Below, piece by piece: positions 34,051-44,989 of a stretch of 64,000 nucleotides of DNA; within the stretch, counting starts at the first letter, position 1, and each line of letters begins with the position of its first letter. The notes under the pieces were generated by a model that worked only from the letters and a program-made list of their open reading frames with translations, was not told where the DNA came from and ran no database searches. The translations under genes were made by a program, and so were the position numbers. The DNA comes from Echiichthys vipera (lineage: Eukaryota > Chordata > Actinopteri > Perciformes > Trachinidae): positions 1,078,031 to 1,142,030 of the forward strand of contig OY829668.1 of NCBI GenBank assembly GCA_963691815.1. The letters are read 5' to 3'.

Positions 34051-34229
34051 CTTTGTTCCTTCTTCTCTCGTTCATGTTTCTTCATCACTGAGTAAAAACC
34101 TTCACCAGATCACACGTTCGATCCCCGTCCCTCTGCATCTCTGTCCTCCTCTCTTCTCCCTGACACCGTTTCTTTTTCTACCCTCTGGAGCTGAGACACG
34201 TGGCGTTCTTTGAGGCTCATTACGGCGCC

Positions 34230-34410
34230 CTTTCATCCCTCTGTGCCCTGACATCTTTAAAACATGTCTGCAGGAGACGCTCGCTGCTGCTCTTCATTTA
34301 GTTCAACAACACCAACAGTGTCCCCCTCCCCACCCGACCCCCCGCCCACCTGCTCTTCTCCTCCTGTCATGTTATCTGTTCATCAGTGTTTACGGGGCTC
34401 AAACCGTGCC
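34230..34410. repeat. dispersed duplication, copy 2
   Basis: Partner of 32535-32665, with an extra insert of about 50 bp after TGTGCCCT. Same orientation, 1.7 kb apart. Confidence 0.85.
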
Positions 34411-34439
34411 GCGCTGCCACTCTCGGTGCCGCGGCGCCC

Positions 34440-34605
34440 GCGTTAACGATGCTCTTTCAACACTGTTTAGGATTCCTGTCAGACTCCTACTGTACGTCAC
34501 CTCTGACTGCCGCCGGCACTTATCAGGCTCCCAGGACACACGACTCTTTATCTTTCAAATGTATATTTCATTGCTGCCGCGGACGCCACGGCGCAGCGCG
34601 GAGGC
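34440..34605. promoter_or_regulatory. possible conserved block just downstream of the start-codon exon
   Basis: Repeat-free: TTTCAACACTGTTTAGG, CCGGCACTTATCAGG, TTTATCTTTCAAATG and ATTTCATTGCTGCC. Lies 80-250 bp into the intron. Regulatory role is only inferred. Confidence 0.28.
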
Positions 34606-34686
34606 CCGACACACCGCCGGACGCCGCCCCCCCCCACACACACACACACATCTGAGAGAGAGAGCGGTTTGAAAGGAGCGCGTTAC

Positions 34687-34793
34687 CTCTCAGCTCTGAT
34701 GGCTTCTTCTGGAGCTCGTGGAATCGGCTCCCGTCCATCTTGTCTTTCTTCTCTGAGGCTCGGGACGCGGTCGTCTCCATCGCCCGGCGGGCG
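34687..34793 (-). CDS. gli2: gli2 exon with the start codon (residues 1-31)
   Basis: This is the first coding exon of Gli2, a C2H2 zinc-finger transcription factor that acts at the end of Hedgehog signalling, moving from cilium and cytoplasm to the nucleus. The minus strand has a pyrimidine-rich acceptor ending in AG at 34795-34794, then 13 bases of 5' UTR, then ATG at 34780. The frame reads METTASRASEKKDKMDG, matching the METSAS..ASEK start of vertebrate GLI2. It ends at a GTAACG donor with the exon's last base at 34687, in phase 1. The first base of codon 32 joins the next exon at 11793 to give SELR-A-PPHVF with no frame break. The segment is shorter than in mammals and lacks the alanine-rich stretch there. 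I cannot separate the fish paralogues gli2a and gli2b from this alone. GLI3 is excluded by its different N-terminus. Confidence 0.88.
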
Positions 34794-34849
34794 CTGGGGG
34801 GGGGGACGCAAAGAGGGGGCGTTAATGAGGGGCGCCACGACGACGTGGG

Positions 34850-35205
34850 CCTTTAAAACACCTTTAAAACACCTTTAAAAGACCTTTAAAACACTTTTAA
34901 AACCCCTTGAGTCATCAGTTGAGTAAATGCCGAGTCATCAGTTGAGTAAATGCCGAGTCATCAGTTGAGTAAATGCCGAGTCATCAGTTGAGTAAATGCT
35001 GAGTCATCAGTTGAGTAAATGCCGAGTCATCAGTTGAGTAAATGTCGAGTCATCAGTTGAGTAAATGCCGAGTCATCAGTTGAGTAAATGCCGAGTCATC
35101 AGTTGAGTAAATGCCGAGTCATCAGTTGAGTAAATGTCGAGTCATGAGTTGAGTAAATGCCGAGTCATCAGTTGAGTAAATGTCGAGTCATCAGTTGAGT
35201 CACAG
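34850..35205. repeat. CTTTAAAACAC repeat and 23-bp minisatellite
   Basis: 34850-34900 has five CCTTTAAAACA units. 34908-35202 has about thirteen copies of a 23-bp unit CGAGTCATCAGTTGAGTAAA plus TGC. Two copies carry an exact TGAGTCA (AP-1 core); most have CGAGTCA. Confidence 0.96.
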
Positions 35206-35217
35206 AGTAAATGCACG

Positions 35218-35490
35218 GTGTAATTAATGGTCTATTTAGTGGTGTAATTATGTCAATTTAGTGGTCTATTTAGCGGTGTAATTAACGTCTATTTAGTGGT
35301 CTATTTAGCAGTCTATTTAGTGGTGTAATTAATGTTTATTTAGTGGTCTATTTAGTGGTCTATTTAGTGGTGTAATTAATGTCTATTTAGTGGTCTATTT
35401 AGCGGTGTAATTAACGTCTATTTAGTGGTCTATTTAGTGGTCTATTTAGCGGTGTAATTAATGTCTATTTAGTGGTGTAATTAATGGTCT
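35218..35490. repeat. TCTATTTAGTGGTGTAATTAA minisatellite
   Basis: Roughly 16- to 35-bp units of GTCTATTTAGTG and GTGTAATTAAT in variable order. Confidence 0.94.
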
Positions 35491-35561
35491 CTCTGCAAAA
35501 TGATTCAGTGAAGCAGAACAAACAGAAAAAAAACCTCTTTGTGCTCAGATCCATTGTTCTG

Positions 35562-35573
35562 TCACACACACAC

Positions 35574-35668
<95 letters not shown>
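35562..35668. repeat. (CA)n microsatellite
   Basis: CA dinucleotide run with one GCAC and one GACA interruption. Confidence 0.96.
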
Positions 35669-35669
<1 letters not shown>

Positions 35670-35671
<2 letters not shown>

Positions 35672-36410
35672 AGCCCACATTTAACTTAACCTGCATAATC
35701 ATCATAACTGTTTGTGTTTTTTGCAGTTTTTTGTGCATTAACTTAATAATTATATGATGAATTTTAACTTTTGTACTTTTATATCATGCACAGTCTTTTA
35801 TATCTTAACAGTCTGTTTAATTACATTAACTTGATGATTTTGGAATTTTATACCTTATTTATTTCTGCACCATTGTCACAAACTCATGTTTTATTCAGTT
35901 TTAATTAAATTAACTTAATAATTAAACAAACTAAACTTAACTTTTGTGCATTAAAACCTTATTTATTAAATGTTTGTTGTTTTACAGTTTTACCTGCACT
36001 TTCATGATGAATTTGTACTTTTATTTCATGTTTTCTCTGCAAAATGATCATAAAAGTCTGTTTAATTGCATTAACTTGATGCTTTTGTGCATTTAGACCT
36101 TATTTATTTCTGCATAATCATCATAAATGTGTGTTTTCTTGCAGTTTTACTCACATTATATGATTGATTCTGATGCTCGCCATGATTATATCCATGCATC
36201 AGGACATTTATACTTTATTAATTCTGCATATTCATCACAGACACTTGGTTTTTGGACTTTCAAACCTTATTTTTCTGCACAATTGTCACAAACTTTGCAG
36301 TTTTACCTTTGTTAACTTAATGAATTTTACATTTATATCGTGTTTTCTCTGCAAAATCATCATAAATGTGTGTTTTTTGCAGTTTAACGTGCACTAACTC
36401 CCTCTAATGT
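35670..36410. repeat. AT-rich degenerate repeat, TTTTGCAGTTTTAC type
   Basis: Loose repetition of CATAATCATCATAAATGTG, TTTTGCAGTTT and GCATTAACTTGATG over about 700 bp. Very degenerate, period unclear. No gene. Confidence 0.6.
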
Positions 36411-36429
36411 GCTTCTCTCCTTCTGCAGG

Positions 36430-36482
36430 ACGCCGTTTGTGCAGGACGCCGTTTGTGCAGGAGGCCGTTTGTGCAGCGCATG
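36430..36482. repeat. 17-bp repeat GACGCCGTTTGTGCAGG
   Basis: Three tandem copies. Confidence 0.9.
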
Positions 36483-36489
36483 CTTGCGT

Positions 36490-36965
36490 CTGCTCCCCCT
36501 CTGCAGGTGAGTCCTCCCAGCATCAAACCTGTGACACTGTAAATAAACTCCGCGGACACACGATGGAGATGAATGTCCTGCGGGAGGGTCTTTCCCCGCG
36601 TCAGGGAGACAAATGCCTCTGCGGTCTGCGCGGCGTCCCCGCGGCGGCCCGCTGGCGTGCAGGAGAGCGCGGCGCGGCTCATCCCCAGCAGCTGCCGTGA
36701 CGGCGCCCTGAATTACCGGAGAACAAACGACTCTGTCTCCGCTGCAAAGGTCACCAGGAGAAGCTCGGAGCACGCAGTCAATTCCTCGCCGCCGCGCCCC
36801 GTTTGGAGGGGCCACTTGGTGGAATTTATGGTCGGGCCCGGCACCTTCTCTCCCGTGAGTAATAGGCGCCCCGTAAAAGGGGCCCGGGTCGGCCCGGTCT
36901 TAAATAGAAGAGCGCCTCAGAGCCGAGGGGGGTTGTTTACGGTGACATTCTGATTTATACGCACA
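36490..36965. promoter_or_regulatory. possible conserved block in the putative first intron
   Basis: Largely repeat-free and GC-rich, with CGCCCTGAATTACCGG, ACAAACGACTC, GCCACTTGGTGGAATTTATG and GTGAGTAATAGG. The last contains a donor-like GTGAGT on the plus strand but no plausible exon. Possible regulatory DNA, weak call. Confidence 0.28.
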
Positions 36966-36996
36966 CTTGTTCCTGTGCACGCGGAGAGAACGAGAC

Positions 36997-37305
36997 CAGA
37001 TCCACCTGATCCAGCTCCACCTCAGAGCCCAGATCCACCTGATCCAGCTCCACGTCTGAGCCCAGATCCACCTGATCCAGCTCCACCTCAGAGCCCAGAT
37101 CCACCTGATCCAGCTCCACGTCTGAGCCCAGATCCACCTGATCCAGCTCCACGTCTGAGCCCAGATCCACCTGATCCAGCTCCACGTCTGAGCCCAGATC
37201 CACCTGATCCAGCTCCACCTCTGAGCCCAGATCCACCTGATCCAGCTCCACGTCTGAGCCCAGATCCACCTGATCCAGCTCCACGTCTGAGCCCAGATCC
37301 ACCAT
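36997..37305. repeat. 33-bp minisatellite
   Basis: Nine copies of a 33-bp unit GATCCAGCTCCACGTCTGAG with CCCAGATCCACCT. As 33 is divisible by three it reads as periodic protein on both strands, which is not a gene. Confidence 0.97.
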
Positions 37306-37382
37306 GTGCTAATTTTGCATCTATATTTAGTAGTTTTGTGTGAGTTTTGAGGCTGACCTGAGACAGACTTGGTGTCAGTGGC

Positions 37383-37398
37383 CGTGTGTGTGTGTGTG

Positions 37399-37470
<72 letters not shown>
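37383..37470. repeat. (GT)n microsatellite
   Basis: GT run with one GAGCGT interruption. Confidence 0.96.
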
Positions 37471-37609
37471 TGTCCAGCTGCTTTGATCCCTGAACTCGGG
37501 ACCAAATGGTGCGACCGCGGGAAGCTGCTCTCTGTTTTACTGCCACAGTTTGGAGCCGTGACTTCCTGCTGAGCGTCACCTACAGGAGCACTTCCTGTTT
37601 ATTATCCAA

Positions 37610-37610
<1 letters not shown>

Positions 37611-37663
<53 letters not shown>
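37611..37663. repeat. (CA)n microsatellite
   Basis: CA run. Confidence 0.96.
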
Positions 37664-37664
<1 letters not shown>

Positions 37665-37801
37665 GGAGGTCTGCACACCTCACTCGTGTCACTGTGACAT
37701 TACGGCCTGAGTGATGCATCATGGGAAACTCCCCAACAGCTGCACGCGCGTCTCTAAAAACACTTTTTATTGAGTGTTTCCTGTCGTCACCGACGACGAC
37801 G

Positions 37802-38032
37802 ACGCCAGGCTCAGGGACACGTCACGGCGCCAGGCTCAGAGACACGTCACGCCGCCAGGCTCAGAGACACGTCACGCCGCCAGGCTCAGAGACACGTCAC
37901 GGCGCCAGGCTCAGAGACACGTCACGCCGCCAGGCTCAGAGACACGTCACGCCGCCAGGCTCAGAGACACGTCACGCCGCCAGGCTCAGAGTCACGTCAC
38001 GCCGCCAGGCTCAGAGACACGTCACGCCGCCC
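37802..38032. repeat. 25-bp minisatellite
   Basis: Nine copies of GCCAGGCTCAGAGACACGTC plus ACGCC, with GGCGCC and GTCACG variants. Confidence 0.97.
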
Positions 38033-38152
38033 TCGTTCCTCAGACACAGAAACGCTCGGGTGCATTTTGGCGCTCGACCGAGACGAGACGAATAAAGACT
38101 TCACATTTCAAACGTGTCTCTTCTTCTGTGGTGTCGTCTGAGCTGAGTGGAG

Positions 38153-38475
38153 CCCTGCAGAGGCCCCGTCACTCACGTCCTCGTCCCGGGGCCTCCAGGG
38201 GCCGCACAGACGCGTCCTGACCTCGCAGCGCAGATTGATCGCTAAAGAGTCACGCATGGCCCCGCCGGGACGCCACGCGTGGAGTGATTCTGCACGCCTT
38301 CCCGTCAGCAGCAGCAGCCATCTTTATTTAGTAGTTGTGTGTGTTTGTGAGGCCCCGTCACTGACAATCCTCGTCCCGGGGCCTCCAGGGGCCGCACACA
38401 CCCGTCCTGACCTCGCCGGGACGCCACGTGTGGAGTGATTCTGCACGCCGTCCCGTCAGCAGCAGCAGCAGTCCC
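38153..38475. repeat. tandem duplication of about 190 bp
   Basis: GGCCCCGTCACT, CTCGTCCCGGGGCCTCCAGG and GGACGCCACG(C/T)GTGGAGTG, ending in CCGTCAGCAGCAGCAG, occur in order at 38163-38322 and again at 38351-38472. The second copy lacks about 30 internal bases. Confidence 0.9.
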
Positions 38476-38930
38476 GCGGAGCTTGTCTCCACTCCTGAAC
38501 AAACACCGTCATATGTGGCGAAGACCAGATTGTGAGGTCTTCAGGATCAGGACGCCATCGCCATCGTCGGCGCCTCACAGCGCGGGGGCCCCCCCTCACA
38601 TCCTTCACGTCCCTCACATCCTTCACGCCCGCCTGCTCGGCTCGGCGCTGTCAGGCCTCAGCGTGGCGTTGGTGTGCGTCCCTTCAGGAGTTAATTAACA
38701 GACGCACCAAACGCTCCGGCTCCACAGCAGAGAGGAGGAGCTCCAGCCCCCCCAGACCCCCCCAGAGCCCCCCAGAGGCCCCCCAGAGACCCCCAGAGAC
38801 CCCCAGAGACCCCCCAGACCCCCGGACCTTTGATTTGTGATGTCAGCCCGTGTGACGGAGCGTCTCAGGCCGCGTGCCCCTCTTCTGCTCGCCACTGACG
38901 TGTTCGCTGGTGCTCAGCGGGAGTAAACGC
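38476..38930. other. GC-rich sequence with a CCCCCAGAGA repeat
   Basis: 38745-38822 is a short C-rich repeat (CCCCCCAGAGACC). No gene recognised. Confidence 0.6.
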
Positions 38931-38937
38931 CGCCATC

Positions 38938-39522
38938 ACTGCACACACGTCTACACACACGTCTACACACACGTCTACACACACCTACACACACGTCTAC
39001 ACACGTCTACACACACACCTACACACACGTCGACACACACGTCGACACACACGTCTACACAAGTCTACACACACCTCTACACACACGTGTACACACACGT
39101 CTACACACACACCGACACACGTCTACACACACAGTGTTTTAAACAGATGTGTGTGTGTGTGTGTTAAACAGATGTGTGTGTGTTTTAAACAGATGTGTGT
39201 GTTTTAAACAGATGTGTGTGTGTTTTAAACTGATGTGTGTGTGTTTTAAACAGGTGTGTGTGTGTGTTTTAAACAGGTGTGTGTGTTTTAAACAGATGTG
39301 TGTGTGTACATCTCTACACACACTTCTACACACACGTCTACACACACGTCTACACACACCTCTACACACCTCTACACACACGTCTACACACACCTCTACA
39401 CACACCTCTACACACACGTCTACACACACCTATAAACACACGTCTACACACACGTCTACACACACGCTACACACACACCTCTACACACACACCTCTACAC
39501 ACACCTCTACACACACGTCACG
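38938..39522. repeat. ACACGTCTACAC array interrupted by TTTTAAACAGATGTGTG repeat
   Basis: Two arrays of the 12-bp ACACGTCTACAC unit (38938-39132 and 39308-39522) flank a repeat of roughly 19-24 bp TGTGTGTTTTAAACAGATG (39135-39305). Confidence 0.95.
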
Positions 39523-40390
39523 CGGTGTAACCGTGGGACTTGTTGTTTTGTGGTCCGCGGGACTTTTGAGTGGTCTCCGCGGGGCGCTTCACTCCCTTCA
39601 CACACACATTTATCTCGCCCCGTGTGCCAGACTCCCTCTCTCCCCTCGTCTTTAAAGTGTGTGTATGAGGATGGGCGGCGAGGAGCGGCCGGGCGGCGGG
39701 GGTGGAAGTGTGTGTGTGAGGAGGACAGCGAGGGAGGGGACGGCGCCTGGGCAGGATGAGAGTGACATCCCCACCCCAGGTCTGGGGGCCCCCGTGTCAC
39801 CCTGACTAACGCGCAGGCCCCATTACGCCCTCTCATCTCCGCACGCCCCCTCCGCCCCTGACTGCTGGAACTCTGCATCCTGCACAAAAGCAAACGCTCT
39901 GGAACTTTCCTTCTGATGCAAATGAACGCACCCGCCATTCAGCGTGAAAGGGACCCGCCCGGAGGCAGAGGGGACCAGGGTCCGCGGGTTCACACCAGCA
40001 TCTAGTTCTGCTCTGTACTGACTCAGTTTGAGGCCTTTTTTCTTTCTCAGGCTGCAGAAAAACTCCTCCACCGCCGTTTAAAAGCCTTTAAATCCAGACT
40101 TTAACGAGGCCTGGGCTGCCTCCACATCTCCCTCTGAAATAATACATAGGAAGAGAGGGAAGGGGGGTCACGGGGACTCCTCTGCACGCCGCTTCACCCG
40201 AGAGCATCTTAAATATCAGGTTGCAAATTCCAGGGATTCCAGGGTGAGCGTGGACCTCTTTCTGGTGCGTTCAGGGTCTAAAGACCTCCTCTCTCCTCTC
40301 TCCCTGGGTCTTATTTTATTTATGTTACACTGTGAAGGATCAGAGACACTTTACATCTGAAGAACACGGAGTGAATGATGGGAATGAGAG
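39523..40390. other. unique sequence just downstream of the putative promoter
   Basis: Lies within the putative first intron. 39840-39950 (CTCTGCATCCTGCACAAAAG and TTCTGATGCAAATGAACG, with an octamer-like ATGCAAAT) may be regulatory. No coding exon recognised. Confidence 0.35.
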
Positions 40391-40395
40391 AGTTT

Positions 40396-40440
40396 AGAAG
40401 AAGAAGAAGAAGAAGAAGAGGAGGAGGAGGAGGAGGAGGT
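40396..40440. repeat. (GAA)n/(GGA)n triplet repeat
   Basis: Purine triplets on the plus strand, inside the intron just beyond the candidate first-exon donor. Confidence 0.93.
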
Positions 40441-40503
40441 GATGGTGAAGCTGCAGAGGAGCACATGGCTCCAGCAGCGGCTCCAGCAGCGGCTCAGACT
40501 CAC

Positions 40504-40735
40504 CCCGTGTGTCCCCGTGTCCTCCTCTCTGCTGCGGGCGCCTCCTCTCGACTCCTCCTCGGCCTCCTTCTCTTCAACTTCTCCTCTTTTTTGTTTAAGT
40601 CAAAGTCAAACTCTGGTGAAGAAGAGGAAGAAGAGGGGGAAGAAGGGGAAGAGCAAATCCACCGCGCGTAAAACCAAACATGAGATCCGGGAACAGGAGA
40701 GGACGCGGCGGAGGTCACGCGTCCGCGCCTCTCTC

Positions 40736-40808
<73 letters not shown>

Positions 40809-40960
40809 GTGGAAAAGTTTCCCCCGGGTGTGCGCGCGGAGGTGCAGCCGAGTCCCGGTGCACCCGAGTCCGCAGAAGCACTTTCACGGAGACTTGGATC
40901 AAACTTTTCCCGGAGCTTCCGCCGGGATGCTGCGGAGCTGCGGGTGCGCCGTGTGTCTCT
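40504..40960 (-). promoter_or_regulatory. candidate gli2 promoter and non-coding first exon
   Basis: Going leftwards on the minus strand, this GC-rich stretch ends in ACACACGGG followed by GTGAGT (40503-40498), a near-consensus donor. The gli2 exon carrying the ATG has an acceptor only 13 bases before its start codon, so at least one 5' UTR exon must lie upstream, that is at higher coordinates. This is the best candidate I found. It has many CpGs between 40.83 and 40.98 kb, a long CT/GA repeat on each side (40730-40810 and 40980-41060), and AT-rich DNA beyond. If right, intron 1 is 34794-40503 (5.7 kb). The transcription start is not defined and I see no clear TATA box. This is inference: the real first exon could be elsewhere or outside the window. 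Confidence 0.4.
40730..40810. repeat. (CT)n microsatellite
   Basis: CT dinucleotides; on the minus strand a GA run that would fall in or near the 5' UTR of gli2. Confidence 0.96.
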
Positions 40961-40977
40961 GCGCGCTCCACCACCTC

Positions 40978-41061
<84 letters not shown>

Positions 41062-41098
41062 TCCCTCTCTCCCTGTGTGTGTGTGTGTGTGTGTGACA
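40978..41098. repeat. (CT)n then (GT)n microsatellite
   Basis: About 80 bp of pure CT, then CTCCCT and a short GT run. Confidence 0.97.
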
Positions 41099-41099
41099 G

Positions 41100-43875
41100 A
41101 CAGAGCTGTTAAGGTGTGAATGAACAAATGCATCATTTAATTGTTAAGTAAATTCAACTAAAGCTGCAAAAACATGAATTAATAATAATTGTGCAGGTAA
41201 AAAAAGATATAAATCTATAAAATTACTGCAAATAAAAACATTTATTTATAATAATTCTGCAGAAACTGAACATTTTTAACATTAATTGTCTTATTTTTTA
41301 ACATGAATTGTCTGATTTGAGGCCTTTGAAGCCGCGCTGCTGCTCCTGATTCTTCTCACAATCACTGAAACTACCGCAGTAACTATTCATAATTATTCAT
41401 AATTAATAACCTGCATGTGTTATAATAAAGGTGCATTAATGTGCACGAGGAAAAACCCGAACAATAGTTGGATTAAACAGATTTAATAAAAATAAATCCG
41501 CATATTTCGGATAAACTGAGAAGGAGGCGCTGCGACATTTGTGCGCGTGATGAACGATAAAGACTCGCTTCCACACGCGCTGTTTTTGCTGCTGTCCTCG
41601 CGCCCTTTCATGCACTTTGATCTAAATTAATGCACTTTATTAAATATGTTTTAAAATGCACCGAAACGTGAGGATGAAATCTGATTCACACGTTTAAAGG
41701 AAAGAGGTTTTACCGCTGCTTTAAGTTTGAATTAAAATAAACAAAATAATGAAAAATAAATAAAATAATTAGTGATTATTAAATTATTTATTTATTATAA
41801 TATTATAATATTTATGTTTTTGATCCCACAAAGACTCTTTTCATGCTGCTCTTTATTTAAATGTGACATAAAAACATAAAAAATCTCTTTTTTTGTGATT
41901 TGAGGTGAAATCCTGACACCTGCTGACGTCAGAGGGGAGCGCGAGGCCTCCTGCAAATATCACTCAATAAATTAACTTAAATTATTATAATAAATATATT
42001 CAACAGATCACTTTAAATACAACTTAAGAGAGAAAACAGGTTTTTTTATGTTTGTGTTTATTAAAAATAAAACTGGAATAAAATAAAAAACCTCATTAAA
42101 AAAACGTTAAAATCACATTTTTTAAGCTTTTTATTTCTATTTGTTGTGTTTTATTATTTTATTTAATAAATAATAAAATAATAAAAATAATATAATGGTA
42201 TTGACTTTAGTAATAGTAAGTTCTTTATTTAACTTGAGTTGATTTATTTTGTGTGTTTATAAAAAATAAGATTGAATTCAAATAAAAAACTCATTAAAAA
42301 AAACTTTAAAATCACATTTTTAAGCTTTTTATTCCTTTTATTTTTGTTTTTGTGTTTTAATATTTTATTTATTTTCACTTTCTTCACTTTAGTTGATTTA
42401 TTTTTAAATATTTAATTTATTTTTTAGGCCTGTGAATGTTCTCATTCGTCCAGGTCATCGTTATTAAGGAAATTTATTTTTTAATTTTTATTCTTGTTCG
42501 TCACCTTTTAATAAACACATTATTCTATTTTTAAGTTTATTATTATTATTATTATAATGACACTTTAGAGCAATTATATTTTAATTAAAACAGGCAAATA
42601 AATAAATAAACACATAATTCTCCTGTTTGTTTTTAATGTGAAGCATTTTCCTCTAAACTTTATTATTATAATTATCATTATTGTAATTATTATACTTATT
42701 AATATGATTCTTCTTCTTCTTATATATGTTATTATTATTATAATTATTATTTTTATTATAATTATAATTATTGTGACTCATTAAAGTAACTATACTTGAA
42801 TCAAAACAGGATAATAATTAAATAAATACATATAAATGTAATATATATATAAATACATAATCTACATAATTATATGAATATAATATAAATATAAATAAAT
42901 AATTAAACATTTAGAGTTTAACAGTAAAACCTTTAATTTGACGTCATTTCAAAATAAAACTAAAAATAAATTATTAACAAAGTTATTTCATATATTAAAA
43001 GTTTTATATTTAAATATAAAAATGTGACTTTTTGACTTTAGGAGAAATCTACAAACACAAAGTTTAATAAATAATTATAGTTTTATTTTGATTGTTTTTC
43101 TGATGAAAGCAGAGAAAAGCAGCAGCGCCGCCGAGTGGACAAACTGTGAACTACACTTATTCATTTATTACTTTTATTAAGACACAGAATGTTTTTACAT
43201 CTTTTATTTAACTAATGTGTGTTTTTATGTGGTTTTTATTTTAGTTTTAAATCTTTTATTTCATCACTTTACTACAAAATAAAAGCATCAAAAATGATTA
43301 AAAATAAAGTAAAAAAAGCAGAAATATTAATAAAAGTCTGAAAACATTAATAAAACGTACTTAATATTATAATTATAATTATAATTGATGGTTTACTTGA
43401 ACACTTTAATGTTGGAGCAACTTAATCTACTTATAAACTTTATTTTTAAAGTAAATATAAAAAATAAAAGCTGTGTGTTTGCGCCCCCTGCTGGTGCTCA
43501 GGGAGAATCACAATCCACCAAAGACAAAATGGAAAATCCTTCAAAATAAACACGTGAGCTTTGAAATCTGCTTTTATTTTGAAGTAATAAAATTTCTAAA
43601 AATGTGATTTAAAAAAAGCATGAATGAGGAAAAGCTCTGCTGCTGTGGATTTATTTTTTATAAATGACTGAAAACGTCTGCGGGCGACGATTAAATAAAA
43701 AATAAAACAGGGAAATTAAATCATAGCTGTGGAGAAATGATGACGTCACGCGTTCTGCAATAATTTCACCTCTGAGCAGAAATAATAATATTAAATATAA
43801 AAATATATTAAATAATAACTGTTAGAATCTGATCCTGATGACTTCCACAGAGCTGCGTCTCCGTCTACACCCTGT
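41100..43875. other. AT-rich region without genes
   Basis: 2.8 kb of very AT-rich sequence with homopolymer and ATT/TTA runs. A duplicated segment of about 130 bp (around 42058-42175 and 42255-42370) shares TTTATTAAAAATAAAA-like and CATTAAAAAAAC text. No coding frame or RNA gene recognised. Confidence 0.6.
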
Positions 43876-43879
43876 TACG

Positions 43880-44975
43880 CACCTTTAAAGTGTCACCTTC
43901 AGCGCGTTTCAGGGGTTTTATCCCTGTTTACTACATTTCCCAGAATGCATTGCAGGCATCAAGGCTGCTGCAGTGCCTCTGAGCAAGGCTGTGGAAGGAT
44001 TACACCCTGCACCTTTAAAGTGTCACCTCCAGCGCGTTTCAGGGGTTTTCTCCCTGTTTACTACATTTCCCAGAATGCATTGCAGGCATCGTGCCTGCTG
44101 CAGTGCCTCTGGGCAGAAATAATAATATTAAATATCTTTTAAAATCTAAATCTAATCACGTGAGGCTGCTGCAGTGCCTCTGAGCAAGGCTCTGGAAGGA
44201 TTACGCCCTGTTACGCACCTTTAATCCTTTATTTTCAGTGTGTTTCAGGGTTTTTCTCCCTGTTCACTACATTTCCCAGAATGCATTGCAGGCATCATGG
44301 CTGCTGCAGTGCCTCTGAGCAAGGCTGTGGAAGGATTACACCCTGTTACACACCTTTAAAGTGTCACCTTCAGCGCGTTTCAGGGCTTTTCTCCCTGTTT
44401 ACTACATTTCCCAGAATGCATTGCAGGCATCATGGCTGCTGCAGTGCCTCTGAGCAAGGCTGTGGAAGGATTAAACCCTGTTACACACCTTTAAAGTGTC
44501 ACCTTCAGTGCGTTTCAGGGGTTTTATCCCTGTTTACTACATTTCCCAGAATGCATTGCACCCATCGTGCCTGCTGCAGTGCCTCTGGGCAGAAATAATA
44601 ATATTAAATATCTTTTAAAATCTAAATCTAATCACGTGAGGCTGCTGCAGTGCCTCTGAGCAAGGCTGTGGAAGGATTAAACCCTGTTACGCACCTTTAA
44701 AGTGTCACCTTCTGTGCGTTTCAGGGGTTTTATCCCTGTTTACTACATTTCCCAGAATGCATTGCACCCATCGTGGCTGCTGCAGTGCCTCTGGGCAGAA
44801 ATAATAATATTAAATATCTTTTAAAATCTAAATCTAATCACGTGAGGCTGCTGCAGTGCCTCTGAGCAAGGCTCTGGAAGGATTACGCCCTGTTACGCAC
44901 CTTTAATCCTTTATTTTCAGTGCGTTTCAGGGGTTTTATCCCTGTTTACTACATTTCCCAGAATGCATTGCCTGA
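43880..44975. repeat. 130-206-bp tandem repeat carrying ZNF143-type motifs
   Basis: Seven units, each with ACTACATTTCCCAGAATGC (starts 43930, 44060, 44266, 44401, 44536, 44742, 44948), followed in most by ATTGCAGGCATC and GCTGCTGCAGTGCCTCTG. Spacings are 130, 206, 135, 135, 206 and 206 bp: the longer units contain an extra 71-76 bp with AATAATATTAAATATC. The conserved 19-mer matches the ZNF143/THAP11 consensus closely. Confidence 0.96.
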
Positions 44976-44989
44976 GCCCAGATCCACCT

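Noticed and set aside
36955..37343. Frames with VDLGSDVELDQ or PDPPDPAPRLS repeats
   Set aside because: 33-bp minisatellite read in frame.
38938..39522. Regular 12-bp repeat arrays considered as a possible CRISPR-like structure
   Set aside because: No unique spacers, unit too short, eukaryotic context; simple microsatellite-derived repeat.
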